Assembly: GCA_902801325.1 (NCBI GenBank)
Contig: CADCHQ010000001.1
Coordinates: forward strand, 331,701-395,700
DNA length: 64,000 bases
Direction: 5' to 3'
Origin: an uncultured Bacteroidales bacterium
Lineage (GTDB): Bacteria; Bacteroidota; Bacteroidia; Bacteroidales; Bacteroidaceae
Made by a program: the position numbers and the translations under genes. Shown one piece after another: positions 1-8,848 of the stretch (positions within the stretch are counted from its first letter, which is position 1; every line of letters begins with the position of its first letter). Under the pieces are notes generated by a model. It was not told where the DNA came from and did not search any database. It was given only the letters and a program-made list of their open reading frames with translations.

Positions 1-676
1 CATTGAATTTCCCTATAATAACTGCTCCTGCAAATAGCATAAAAATGAAACCATTACGTATTATGCTCAAATGTACTTTATTGGGAATATCTAACCAATT
101 ATTCCGATTCAAATAATAACCGAAAACAAATGAAGGTGTACAAATACATGTCGTTGCCCATTGGAAATAATCGGGTTCCCCATCAAGTGGTAAATGATGT
201 GTATAAAAAAGTATTATGCTAATTAATATGGTACATACTGCCAATAAACCATAATATCTCTCATTAACCAAAGAACAAACGATACGCATTATGAAGAGAG
301 AAACCAAGAACCATAATGGAGAAAAGTATCTCACCGGAAATACATAATTACATAAAAAATTTTTTTGAATCATATTCCATTCAAAATCACCGACTACGAA
401 TGCAACTAATAACAATAACGTATTAAAGCATAAATAGGGAATCAAAAGAGAATTAACAGACCTAGAGAACTCTTTTTTGAAAGATTTTCGTTTAAAAAGG
501 AAACCTGATAATATGAAAAAGTAAGTCATGTGAAACATATATATCAAAGGTTTACCATGAAGCACTCGCATATGACCAAGAACAACCAGGAAGATTCCTA
601 TTGCTTTGGCCCAATCCATCCAAACAATTCGCTTTGGTGAAGGGGAAGAATAATTATTATATGATATTTCATTCAT
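1..676 (-). CDS. Acyltransferase family 3 membrane protein (C-terminus beyond window)
   Basis: Reading from an ATG whose first codons overlap the end of the upstream CapA-like gene by 8 nt, the first 225 residues are visible and the frame runs off the left edge. The segment MDWAKAIGIFLVVLGHMRVL is the characteristic first helix of Acyltransferase_3 (OafA/NodX-like) enzymes, with the conserved Arg-Trp/Asp region and the GH histidine. Several further hydrophobic helices follow, such as LYMFHMTYFFILSGF-like and SPLWFLVSLFIM segments. Members of this family O-acetylate or O-succinylate cell-surface glycans from the cytoplasmic membrane. It is the last visible gene of a nine-gene operon, consistent with a decorating step on a surface polymer. 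The substrate cannot be inferred. Confidence 0.8.
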   Translation of the reverse strand, partial: MNEISYNNYSSPSPKRIVWMDWAKAIGIFLVVLGHMRVLHGKPLIYMFHMTYFFILSGFLFKRKSFKKEFSRSVNSLLIPYLCFNTLLLLVAFVVGDFEWNMIQKNFLCNYVFPVRYFSPLWFLVSLFIMRIVCSLVNERYYGLLAVCTILISIILFYTHHLPLDGEPDYFQWATTCICTPSFVFGYYLNRNNWLDIPNKVHLSIIRNGFIFMLFAGAVIIGKFN

Positions 677-1745
677 GGTTAGCAGCAATCATAATCGGAC
701 AGTCTTCCTCGGCCATCTGAGTTATTCCAAGTCCTATTTCATTGAAAGAAACCTTACATACATTAACAATATACTTCTTGATAGCCTTATCGCTTATTTC
801 TAAATGAAAAATGTTTGAGAATTCAGCATTAACTCCATCAACCCAATATCCCTCGCCTGGAGCAAAAGAGAAATTTCCCAAAGCTGATGCTATTATGCAC
901 TTACCCTGCTTATAAATAGGCAATACCCTATGCGCATGATTACATACAATTGCATCTGCTCCTGCTTCTGCTATAATATTAAAAAGATGTTGTGTGTATG
1001 CTCCTACTTTACTATTAAACTGACCTCCACTATGCAAGCACATAATCACTATATCTGCCTCCAACCGTGATTTTCGAATATTTTCAAGCATTGCTTTCTC
1101 CAATTCTGCATTACGTTTACTCTCCACTTCATAGTCAGCAACACAATCCTCCAGGATACCACGCTTTTTCTTAGGTCGCAGTCTTTTGGGAATTATACCC
1201 AAAATGATTCTTTTCCATAAAGGTCGATAGTTGGGCATATCTTGAGGTCGAGTCAGGTTGACCAGGTATTCTTTACCACAAGGTATCAAGTTCCCATTAG
1301 AACTAGAATTGGTCCCATATGTATAGGCTAAAAATGCGACTTTAGTTCCTTCGAAGTCTTTGACAAGATAGGGCGGATCTTCAGGTAAAGACCTCGTCCC
1401 AGTATAATCCATTCCATTTTCTTTGATTTTCTGAATAGTCCTCAACAAACCAGCCTCTCCTCTATCCAGACAATGATTGTTGGCTGTCGTAAGCAAACTA
1501 AAACCGGCATCCTTTAATGCCCTCAAAAATTCATCTGGTGTATTGAAACTTGTATCATCATGAGTATAGCCCGCCCTTTTCCCAGAGCATGTGGTTTCAA
1601 AACTACCTATTACATAATCGGATTTCTCAAATATGGGCTTTACACGTTCAAAGATAGGGGAATAGTCATAACTCCCATCAGGTTTTCGACAAAGTCTGTC
1701 CTGACTCTGATAACAGAGAATATCACCGGTAAATGTTATACGCAT
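669..1745 (-). CDS. CapA-like metallophosphatase-fold protein (358 aa)
   Basis: The protein carries the CapA/PGA_cap calcineurin-like fold markers: an N-terminal FTGDILC (metal-binding Asp), NNHCLDRG (NNH motif), a CLHSGG motif near residue 230 and CNHAHR near 270. The family was named for poly-gamma-glutamate capsule synthesis, but many members sit in unrelated polysaccharide or peptide clusters and the reaction is usually unknown. No signal peptide is visible, so it probably acts in the cytoplasm. It starts 2 nt after the aldo/keto reductase gene and overlaps the acyltransferase by 8 nt, indicating translational coupling. A basic insert around residues 175-195 (KRLRPKKKRG) is somewhat unusual. 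The family call is solid, the function is inferred. Confidence 0.8.
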   Translation of the reverse strand: MRITFTGDILCYQSQDRLCRKPDGSYDYSPIFERVKPIFEKSDYVIGSFETTCSGKRAGYTHDDTSFNTPDEFLRALKDAGFSLLTTANNHCLDRGEAGLLRTIQKIKENGMDYTGTRSLPEDPPYLVKDFEGTKVAFLAYTYGTNSSSNGNLIPCGKEYLVNLTRPQDMPNYRPLWKRIILGIIPKRLRPKKKRGILEDCVADYEVESKRNAELEKAMLENIRKSRLEADIVIMCLHSGGQFNSKVGAYTQHLFNIIAEAGADAIVCNHAHRVLPIYKQGKCIIASALGNFSFAPGEGYWVDGVNAEFSNIFHLEISDKAIKKYIVNVCKVSFNEIGLGITQMAEEDCPIMIAANHE

Positions 1746-1747
1746 AA

Positions 1748-2590
1748 CTATTTATTTTGGAAGTGGGCGCCATAACCTTTATCTTTATTTAGGGAATCAA
1801 TATAGTCCATTTCGGAAGCACTAAGTTCGAAATCAAAGACATCAAGATTTTGGCGGATTCGCTCAGCATTAGTGGAACGAGGTATGGTTACAATTCCTTG
1901 CTGAACAATCCAACGCAAGATTACTTGGCCAACAGTTTTTCCATACTCCTTGGCAATAGTCTGTAAATTCACATTGTTCATTATCTCCGAGACAAGGTTT
2001 CCACGTCCAAAAGGAGAATATGCCTCTACTTGTATTCCCTTCTCTTTACAAAAACTAAGAATAGGCTTCATCGTGTTGAATGGATGCAGTTCTATTTGGT
2101 TTATCATCGGGTATTCTCCACATTCTTGATAAAGAGTCTGTAGTTCATGCACATCGAAGTTTGAAACACCGATAGCATTCACTTTCCCGTCTCGATACAA
2201 CCGTATCAATTCGCTGTAAGCTTTCGCATAGTGTTTGAAAGGAGAATGGAGTAAATAGACGTCTATATGGTCTGTTCTGAATTTCTTACAAGCCTTCCTA
2301 TAGGCAGACTTTACGGAGAGACGATCCAAATATAGGAATCTGCGCTTTCCAATATACTGAATGCCTTGGATTTTTGACGTAAGAATCACATTCTCACGTC
2401 GTAGAATTCCTTTACTGAGACACAATCCGATATCTGCCTCATTCTTGTATAGAAAAGCAGAATCATAAAGTTGATAGCCGGCTTCAGCTGTCACACATAA
2501 TGCAGACTCCAGTCCCTCACCACGTAAGGGAAAAGTTCCGAAACCTATCATCGGAAGTTTAAAACCATTACGTAGTGTTACATATTCCAT
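1748..2590 (-). CDS. Aldo/keto reductase (280 aa)
   Basis: This is an NADPH-dependent (beta/alpha)8 aldo/keto reductase of normal length. The catalytic tetrad can be placed: Asp in YDSAF, Tyr in FLYKNE, Lys in TSKIQ and His in LLHSPF. IGVSNF and the C-terminal IPRSTNAERIRQNLDVF cofactor-binding segment are also typical. Its start codon overlaps the stop of the upstream ATP-grasp gene by one base (TGATG), so it belongs to the same translation unit. In this cluster it could reduce an aldehyde or keto group on the sugar or amino-acid precursor. A general housekeeping detoxifying role remains possible. Confidence 0.88.
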   Translation of the reverse strand: MEYVTLRNGFKLPMIGFGTFPLRGEGLESALCVTAEAGYQLYDSAFLYKNEADIGLCLSKGILRRENVILTSKIQGIQYIGKRRFLYLDRLSVKSAYRKACKKFRTDHIDVYLLHSPFKHYAKAYSELIRLYRDGKVNAIGVSNFDVHELQTLYQECGEYPMINQIELHPFNTMKPILSFCKEKGIQVEAYSPFGRGNLVSEIMNNVNLQTIAKEYGKTVGQVILRWIVQQGIVTIPRSTNAERIRQNLDVFDFELSASEMDYIDSLNKDKGYGAHFQNK

Positions 2591-3555
2591 CAGATATAGG
2601 ATTTCAGTATTTCATATTTGGGGATTCCATCACAGGTTTGGGTACATTGCCCTGGACAATAGTTGCCTTCAATCAATTCAAATCCAGTCGGTGTAACCAC
2701 TACATCCCAACCAACGTAGCGGGCATTTGGCATAACCTGACATACATCCTTAATATATTCTTCTAACTTATCTGCGAACGGAATTTTAAATCCGCGTAAC
2801 TTTATGCCACTCACCGGGTGTACTTCGTACCAAATCCCCTTGGGGTTGAATCCTGCATTATCCACCTCACCCGTTTCCATATTAACATGGCACATCATAC
2901 CACCACTATGACAATTACTTACAATTGTTTTTGTCGTGCCAATCATAAGCAAAACATTCAGCAAATGGAAAGCGCCCTTGCTGTCAAGGCAAGTCTCAAC
3001 TCGAAGGGTATTTACAGAATCGGGATTGATACGCTTTATGTCGGGATGATTTACGATTACCTCTTCAATCATGAATTTCTCTCCTCCACGCATTTCCCCT
3101 ATTAGCCAATCAACCTTAGATTTGTCTATCACCTGTACACCTATCCCCCAAGTCGAACTATTAGGCTTTACTACTACCTGGCCATGTTTTTCAATGAAGT
3201 CACTAACATCCTGCTCACTAACATCAGGGCTCCACAACCAATCACGGGTTACAAACTTCGAGAAACGTTTGCTGAACAAATGCTTTTCTGTCAGTGTAAT
3301 GAAAGAATCTGTATCATAAAAATATTTCATAAAAATCTGTTTGTTACGCTGCGTAACAAACAATTTTCGTTCCTCTGCAGGGTGTTTGTAGAGTTCAAGA
3401 GAAATATAGTCCTCGGGAATAGCACCATACTTAAAAAAGCAAAAAAGCACATCAAAATAATACACCACCTTATATTTACGATAAGAGGGTGGTAACAATT
3501 CAAGGATGTTCCAAGCCTCAGCGAGGAGCTTTAGTAATTTCTTAATACGCCTCAT
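2590..3555 (-). CDS. Sugar-transfer-associated ATP-grasp protein (321 aa)
   Basis: The sequence has the features of the ATPgrasp_ST group (sugar-transfer associated ATP-grasp): a helical N-terminus, VVKPNSSTWGIGVQVI as the ATP-binding grasp loop, INPDSVNTLRVET, and a C-terminal GWDVVVTPTGFELIEGN with the metal-binding Glu/Asn. Such proteins form acyl-phosphate intermediates and are thought to attach amino acids or similar acids to sugars in surface-polysaccharide loci. It overlaps the preceding mutase gene by 4 nt (ATGA) and the reductase by 1 nt. It is the third ATP-grasp enzyme in this operon and is not closely similar to the other two. Confidence 0.78.
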   Translation of the reverse strand: MRRIKKLLKLLAEAWNILELLPPSYRKYKVVYYFDVLFCFFKYGAIPEDYISLELYKHPAEERKLFVTQRNKQIFMKYFYDTDSFITLTEKHLFSKRFSKFVTRDWLWSPDVSEQDVSDFIEKHGQVVVKPNSSTWGIGVQVIDKSKVDWLIGEMRGGEKFMIEEVIVNHPDIKRINPDSVNTLRVETCLDSKGAFHLLNVLLMIGTTKTIVSNCHSGGMMCHVNMETGEVDNAGFNPKGIWYEVHPVSGIKLRGFKIPFADKLEEYIKDVCQVMPNARYVGWDVVVTPTGFELIEGNYCPGQCTQTCDGIPKYEILKSYI

Positions 3556-5408
3556 AAGATATTATTATTAATATTATTAATCCTCTCTTTTTCTGTGATT
3601 ATTCTCGGATTTGTATAGTCATCCACTACATTTATCATTCCATATTTCATTGGTTTGGTGATGAAATCCCCCCTATATTTCTTGTTAATGATGCCCGGTG
3701 CAGACATAAGTTTACGCTCAATGGCTGTGGCAAGGACATCTTCGTCACCCAAATACGGGGCGATATGCTCAAGGGGACATGGTTTATACTGCGGATGCAA
3801 TTTGGCGATTTCGTTAACAAGATAAGAACTCTCTCTAATCAGGTAATCTCGTCGCTCATGTACGATGGGGACATCCACCTCCTTCATGATGTCTGGCTTG
3901 TGGTCGCGAAATATGCGCACAGCACGACGAATGAGTTTTGAACTGTCAATTATGTCCGCCGGACGTGCTGCATAATTAGCCTCACAATAACTTACGATGT
4001 GTATAATATGTGGTTCCATACACATCTGGAGGAACGTGCTACGAGCCAGTTGCCACCTTGCATGGTTCATGTCTGCACTCAACGATTCGATGCCCGTTCG
4101 AGTCTCACGATAAATGGGCGCAGGATGAATTCGTCCCAGAGAAATGCGCCGTGCCATCTCCAAACCTGCCTGCATTTTGGCTAAATCAGCATAGTCGCCC
4201 GTTTCCTTTGGCTTATTAAATTGCATCTGCAGCACCATGTTTCCCACGCCACACATTGTCATCACAGCGCTGATAAGAGCATAACTTGTTACAATTATAG
4301 TGTCATGCGCCCAACGCGATGACCATTGGTTGGGGTCATTCATTTCTACGGGAATACCCTGCTTTGCTAATTCCCGAACAGCGGCAAAATGCTCCCTGAT
4401 ATTCGAACGAACATCTGCAGGACCACGCCCGTCCAGCTCATTAAACCAAAATAGCGGAACAGCTTGATGCACACCCTTCAGCATCCCTGCATCTAAGCAC
4501 TGATGAACGAAGTTGACCAAATCCACGACATGGCAGTAGGGCTTTACACCTGGGTAGTTCCCTCGACGTGAAGCCTGAAAGATGGTCACCAAATCCTGAA
4601 AGGTCTTATATGGTACCCCCCCATCATTCTTCAGTATTTCGAACATCTCAGGATGACCGAAATAACGTTGTGACAAATCAGAAGAACCTAATGAAAGCTC
4701 GTCCAGCACCCGCGCCTCAGCAAGTTCCTTGATTCCCTCTACTGTAGGCTTGATGTCAGGTGCAGGAATTCCAAAGTGACTACGAAGCACAGGCATGGGG
4801 CTCTCCTTAATACGAATAGTGTAGTCACCCACAGCTTCAACGGAAGGAATGGGCAACGGGGGCTCATTCTTATAATCATCCCCACGAATGGCCTCATCTG
4901 CCAATTGGTCAAGCAGTTCTATCCCTTTGGGAACCAATTCTTCATAAACCTTCTGAATGACGTCCTCACGATTCTGCACGATGTCAAACAAGTCAACATT
5001 CTCCGCAATTTTTTCACGTATGTTCGGGGAATCCTGAATGAGAATAACAGGCAAGGGTAACTCGTGAACTTTTTGCTTTAGTATTTGTATGGTCTTCGGC
5101 AGACCTGAAAAGAAGATCTTCACGTCATCGCCCTTTTTGATAAGCCCTGACGTGGAAAAATAGTTTATCACTTTGAATAACTCATGCACTGCAACGTCTG
5201 CATTCTGGCGATAGCTTAGCCCAACGTATCTGGGTTTGTATCTATCTATAGCCTCATAGAATGCAGTATAGTCAAGCGAGGGTGATAATATAAGACTCTG
5301 CACTCCACCCATTGCAGCAATTTTGCTTGCATTGTGCATCCCCTCTGTATGAGGATCATTTGCCAATGAGGATGCTACAAAAAGTCTATTACGCTCGTTT
5401 GTGGGCAT
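3552..5408 (-). CDS. Fused B12-dependent mutase, glutamate-mutase (methylaspartate mutase)-like (618 aa)
   Basis: A cobalamin-binding domain lies at the N-terminus. NDPHTEGMH gives the base-off DxHxxG signature (Asp18, His20, Gly23) that supplies the lower Co ligand. The second half aligns by eye with the epsilon (TIM-barrel) subunit of glutamate mutase: an ELDGRGPADVR segment, then GIPVEMNDPNQWSSRWAHD, then QFNKPKETGDYADLAKMQA. Classical glutamate mutase splits these domains into MutS and MutE; here both are in one chain with the small domain first. I chose the ATG 60 bases inside the longest open frame because it begins MPTNERNRLFVASSLAND, directly before the B12 motif; it overlaps the upstream gene by 20 nt. 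The substrate is unknown. The arginine claw that binds glutamate in MutE is not obvious, so another 2-amino or carboxylic acid is possible. Confidence 0.72.
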   Translation of the reverse strand: MPTNERNRLFVASSLANDPHTEGMHNASKIAAMGGVQSLILSPSLDYTAFYEAIDRYKPRYVGLSYRQNADVAVHELFKVINYFSTSGLIKKGDDVKIFFSGLPKTIQILKQKVHELPLPVILIQDSPNIREKIAENVDLFDIVQNREDVIQKVYEELVPKGIELLDQLADEAIRGDDYKNEPPLPIPSVEAVGDYTIRIKESPMPVLRSHFGIPAPDIKPTVEGIKELAEARVLDELSLGSSDLSQRYFGHPEMFEILKNDGGVPYKTFQDLVTIFQASRRGNYPGVKPYCHVVDLVNFVHQCLDAGMLKGVHQAVPLFWFNELDGRGPADVRSNIREHFAAVRELAKQGIPVEMNDPNQWSSRWAHDTIIVTSYALISAVMTMCGVGNMVLQMQFNKPKETGDYADLAKMQAGLEMARRISLGRIHPAPIYRETRTGIESLSADMNHARWQLARSTFLQMCMEPHIIHIVSYCEANYAARPADIIDSSKLIRRAVRIFRDHKPDIMKEVDVPIVHERRDYLIRESSYLVNEIAKLHPQYKPCPLEHIAPYLGDEDVLATAIERKLMSAPGIINKKYRGDFITKPMKYGMINVVDDYTNPRIITEKERINNINNNIL

Positions 5409-6696
5409 AGTCTTCAAAGATTTTCTGCAGTTTAGTTTTAATAAACATCTCGTTCCCCTCTGTATCACGTACCGACAAATGGTTTATGATGTATCCTATG
5501 GTTTCCGCCAGTTGTTCTTGATTTGTGGCCACGACACTGATACGACACAGAAGTTGGAACAGAGTTCCGAGGTGCTCTGGTTCAATGGTATCCCCTACAC
5601 CTAATTTCCATGAAACGGCATAGACTTGTGGCAGTTGCTCAATGTCTTCCATCCCAACAATTTCGGCTATCGTACCCTGACGCAAGGGGACTGTAATACT
5701 ACACATGGCATGCCCATCCATATACGGGTCTATACGATTCTCTTCTTGCTCATCACACATCTTCCCGGTAAGGGCGAAACGCACCATCATGCGCAATTCG
5801 TTAGTGTTTGTAGCTATCTCTGTCATCTTATAGGTTTGTCCGCCGCTAAGCCGAAGTCCCATTTCGTAAAAGAAGATGCCTTCTGGTGTCCAGAAAGACT
5901 CCATAAACAGAGCCCCATTCCTTACCCCTACACGATGAAACATGTTCCTCACCTTTGCGTCAAGTGTGCTTATGTATTCATCTGTATGCTTAGATGGATA
6001 AAATGCTGCAGCTGTGATGAGGGCCTTCCCCCGAGTGTCATCTAGTACATATCGATCTCCAACGGCTTGTAGATGTATTTTTCCATCAATCGCAATATAT
6101 CTAACACTCATGGAGGTACCTCCATTTTGGATAAATTTCTCAATGATAACATGCTTCGACGGAGAGTAACTTAAAGCATGCTCTATGGCTTGAGGGTATT
6201 CAAGGGGACTATCACAGTATGTTATCCCACGAGCCCCACTATTATCAACTGGCTTGATAATTATGGCATTCTTCTCAGAAAGATTAGTTGGGTCAAAAGT
6301 TACAGCGTCATATTCGGGAACCGTCGGTACGCCGTTTTCCTTACACATGTGCTTAAATTTGTCTTTATCAATAGCTTTCTCGAAAGCTTCCCGACTTGCA
6401 TAATATGGCAATCCATTTATCTCACACAGATGTTGATAATGCAACAGATAGGAATCGGTAAAGGACGTAAATACTCCATCAACCTGATGCTCTTTTATTC
6501 TCTGCGAAAGAGTGTCATAGTCAGAAATACTGACATCCCAATATTCATCGGCCAGCAGTTTCGCAGGCGATTGTTGTGGGGTATTCCAATCCGTCACGAT
6601 TGTATATGCGCCAAGGTCTTTAGCAGCCCTAACAATGTCACAGGACAAAGCATTTCCACCTAATATGAGGAGCTTTTTATTATTTAGTTCTTTCAT
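5389..6696 (-). CDS. ATP-grasp ligase, carboxylate-amine type (435 aa)
   Basis: The N-terminal Rossmann-like part is KLLILGGNALSCDIVRAAKD. The ATP-grasp core follows, with IIIKPVDNSGARGITYC as the nucleotide-binding loop and FMESFWTPEGIFFYEMGLRLSGG as the metal-binding Glu region. The layout resembles the carbamoyl-phosphate-synthase-like / PurK-like group found in amino-acid ligases and lipid- or sugar-modifying clusters. The start ATG overlaps the stop of the upstream DegT-like gene by 4 nt. It is related in architecture to the other ATP-grasp gene in the operon (7640-8848), and both begin with a GGxxxxxxxIxAAxxLGxYxIxxD pattern, suggesting an ancient duplication. Likely role: activating a carboxylate and joining it to an amine. 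Confidence 0.82.
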   Translation of the reverse strand: MKELNNKKLLILGGNALSCDIVRAAKDLGAYTIVTDWNTPQQSPAKLLADEYWDVSISDYDTLSQRIKEHQVDGVFTSFTDSYLLHYQHLCEINGLPYYASREAFEKAIDKDKFKHMCKENGVPTVPEYDAVTFDPTNLSEKNAIIIKPVDNSGARGITYCDSPLEYPQAIEHALSYSPSKHVIIEKFIQNGGTSMSVRYIAIDGKIHLQAVGDRYVLDDTRGKALITAAAFYPSKHTDEYISTLDAKVRNMFHRVGVRNGALFMESFWTPEGIFFYEMGLRLSGGQTYKMTEIATNTNELRMMVRFALTGKMCDEQEENRIDPYMDGHAMCSITVPLRQGTIAEIVGMEDIEQLPQVYAVSWKLGVGDTIEPEHLGTLFQLLCRISVVATNQEQLAETIGYIINHLSVRDTEGNEMFIKTKLQKIFEDYAHKRA

Positions 6697-7643
6697 GTTA
6701 CAATCATGTTAGCAATTTCCTTCATTTCCTCTTCACCATACCTTTGGTCAACGGGCAGGGGTGTCAGGTTCTGCATGAGCTGGTATTCAATAGAACCACT
6801 TTCTGCCCAATCTGCAACATTCGGCCAATAGCAGGCTACAAAGATTTTGTTTTTTATCAAATTCTCTCTCAGACCGTCTGCCGCCGAAAAATAGGGATAT
6901 ATCATAGGGACGGCATCAGGTTCCAGGGTAAGGGTCAGCTGATTGGACTGCCCCAATGCTTGGTGCAGATATTCAAAATTATTTCGGCGCTGTCGGGCAG
7001 CCTGTTTGTAATTGATGGACTGCATAAGACGCTTTGTCAACATCGACATGCGGCGGATGGGAAGTCCAGACATCGCCTCCTCTGTTTTGGAAAAGTCTGC
7101 ATAGCCAGCCTCAGGACCGAGGTCTATGCGTTTGAGCAAGGCCGTCATACGGTCATAGGAAGAATCTTGGTCTAACTTAGAATCTGCTTGTGCATCTGTG
7201 TATAGGTATGCTCCATCGGGCACCCCAAAGAACTTACGGCAGGTATAAAAAGTGTCGATTCCATCAATCGGTTTAGCAAAAAAAGCCTGTGTGTTATCTA
7301 TGATGAGACACTGGCCATAATGCTGTGCCAATTGCTCTGCGTAACGTTGCTTAAGGCCAAAGTAGTTGGTGTAGAGCAAGACCTCAGTGGTGGATAGTTC
7401 TATGTCTTCGCCAATCTCAAACTGCAGGTCAATGTGATAGAATTGATACCCGATGTGTAGCCGCTGAATAGGTTCGAGGACTGCCTCACACGTATAATAG
7501 GGAATGTATATCTTACTTGGCTTACGGCAACGAAGAAGATACTCCAGGCAATTGCGTCCATTGTTCAGCCTGACACCCTCTGAATGATATTCTTCATACC
7601 TGGGGAGCTCCAAAGAAAAGTATCCACCAATCGCCTCTTTCAT
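6693..7643 (-). CDS. DegT-like PLP-dependent enzyme, divergent (316 aa)
   Basis: This is a shortened, divergent member of the DegT/DnrJ/EryC1 aminotransferase fold. Visible are IYIPYYTCEAVLEPI (cofactor domain entry), LIIDNTQAF with the PLP-contacting Asp, and FYTCRKFFGVPDGAYLYT, where the Lys would form the Schiff base. I use the ATG that overlaps the upstream stop by 4 nt (ATGA) rather than one seven codons further upstream, because the same coupling is seen at most junctions in this operon. Most DegT enzymes are about 370 residues; this one is shorter and may have a changed or lost activity. The reaction is unknown. Confidence 0.68.
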   Translation of the reverse strand: MKEAIGGYFSLELPRYEEYHSEGVRLNNGRNCLEYLLRCRKPSKIYIPYYTCEAVLEPIQRLHIGYQFYHIDLQFEIGEDIELSTTEVLLYTNYFGLKQRYAEQLAQHYGQCLIIDNTQAFFAKPIDGIDTFYTCRKFFGVPDGAYLYTDAQADSKLDQDSSYDRMTALLKRIDLGPEAGYADFSKTEEAMSGLPIRRMSMLTKRLMQSINYKQAARQRRNNFEYLHQALGQSNQLTLTLEPDAVPMIYPYFSAADGLRENLIKNKIFVACYWPNVADWAESGSIEYQLMQNLTPLPVDQRYGEEEMKEIANMIVT

Positions 7644-8848
7644 GCCAATACAATCTTCAACCAATCCTGCTGTGTAGCCAATGCCTGCTCTAAATCCTGC
7701 TGAGAATTGAATCTCATGACCAAAGTACCAATGGCATCATTGGCTCCATTGAATCCCTCTACATGGTCACCGCGTTTCACCCATAAGTCCGTCTGTACGA
7801 CACTTTCTTGGTAAGCTTCCTTTTCAATCCGCAGTTCACGGAATGTTCCCGATTGTTCGGTATGCAAGATAATCTCTGCCCAACAACCATTATAGGGCAA
7901 CTGTTCGACATCATCCACCGGCAATCCTACGGCCCCACGAACGGCATTCCCAATTAAATCAATGCCCGTAGCAAAACGTAGCATCTCGGCCAGTCTGTTT
8001 CCACCTCCACGGGGAGAAACCTCCATGATGTAGGGTACACCATTTGTCCCCACGCGCGTTTCAACATTATAAATGGATGTCTGCATTTGCAACAGAGTGA
8101 GCAAACGCTGTATTTCAGAAGTGAGTTCCTGCTCCTGCGCTTTCGTGAAAGTGGAAGGCCAACTATATGCAGAGGGAGTGTAGGGATTGGGGGCATCCGT
8201 GTCGAAACGCTGGGCGGAGAAGGAGACGAACTTGAGTTTGCCCTCAACGGAGAAACAATCCGTATCGGACGAGCAACCTTCCTTCTCGATAAACTCTTCC
8301 ACGATGATGCGACCAGAGATGGAATTTTCCATAGCCCATTCCAAAGCCGGACGCAGTTGGTCTAAGGTATCGACTCTTGTGACACCCTTACTACCAGCAG
8401 AATCGGTTGGTTTGATAATGCAAGGCCAAGGCATCCATGCCACTTCATTCATAGCCTCCTCTACAGAGTCATACCCCTTAGCCTTAGGAACCTTGAAACC
8501 ATTTTGGGTCAGGAACTGACGGAAACGGTCTTTATTTTGTAAGATGCACACCGAATCATAAGGCCCGAAAGCAGGGAGATGCATTTGTTCCTGAACATAA
8601 GCCGCGGTCATTACACCTGGGTCAACGGCAAAAGACATGATGCCATCAATATGTAATTCCTGTGCCAACTTCAGTACTGCATCCTTATCCACAATGCTCA
8701 CATTGTGATATTCATCGGAATATTGATGCGCAATATTGGTGGGTATGTAGTCAACGGTGATGACATATATGCCCAATTTGTGCGCTGCTTCTATAACTGG
8801 TAGCAAATAGCGCAGGCCACCCAGTAGCATCAGTTTCTTCTGTCTCAT
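7640..8848 (-). CDS. ATP-grasp ligase, second copy (402 aa)
   Basis: It begins KLMLLGGLRYLLPVIEAAHKLGIYVITVD, a pre-ATP-grasp domain, followed by the ATP-grasp core with CIIKPTDSAGSKGVTRVD and YIMEVSPRGGGNRLAEML (metal-binding Glu and Asn). The closest recognisable group is the carbamoyl-phosphate-synthase L-chain-like ligases found beside DegT aminotransferases in polysaccharide loci. Both ends overlap neighbours by 4 nt. The C-terminal part (after about residue 320) is a small domain like the one in the sister gene at 5389-6696. The two probably act in the same pathway on different carboxylates. Confidence 0.82.
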   Translation of the reverse strand: MRQKKLMLLGGLRYLLPVIEAAHKLGIYVITVDYIPTNIAHQYSDEYHNVSIVDKDAVLKLAQELHIDGIMSFAVDPGVMTAAYVQEQMHLPAFGPYDSVCILQNKDRFRQFLTQNGFKVPKAKGYDSVEEAMNEVAWMPWPCIIKPTDSAGSKGVTRVDTLDQLRPALEWAMENSISGRIIVEEFIEKEGCSSDTDCFSVEGKLKFVSFSAQRFDTDAPNPYTPSAYSWPSTFTKAQEQELTSEIQRLLTLLQMQTSIYNVETRVGTNGVPYIMEVSPRGGGNRLAEMLRFATGIDLIGNAVRGAVGLPVDDVEQLPYNGCWAEIILHTEQSGTFRELRIEKEAYQESVVQTDLWVKRGDHVEGFNGANDAIGTLVMRFNSQQDLEQALATQQDWLKIVLA

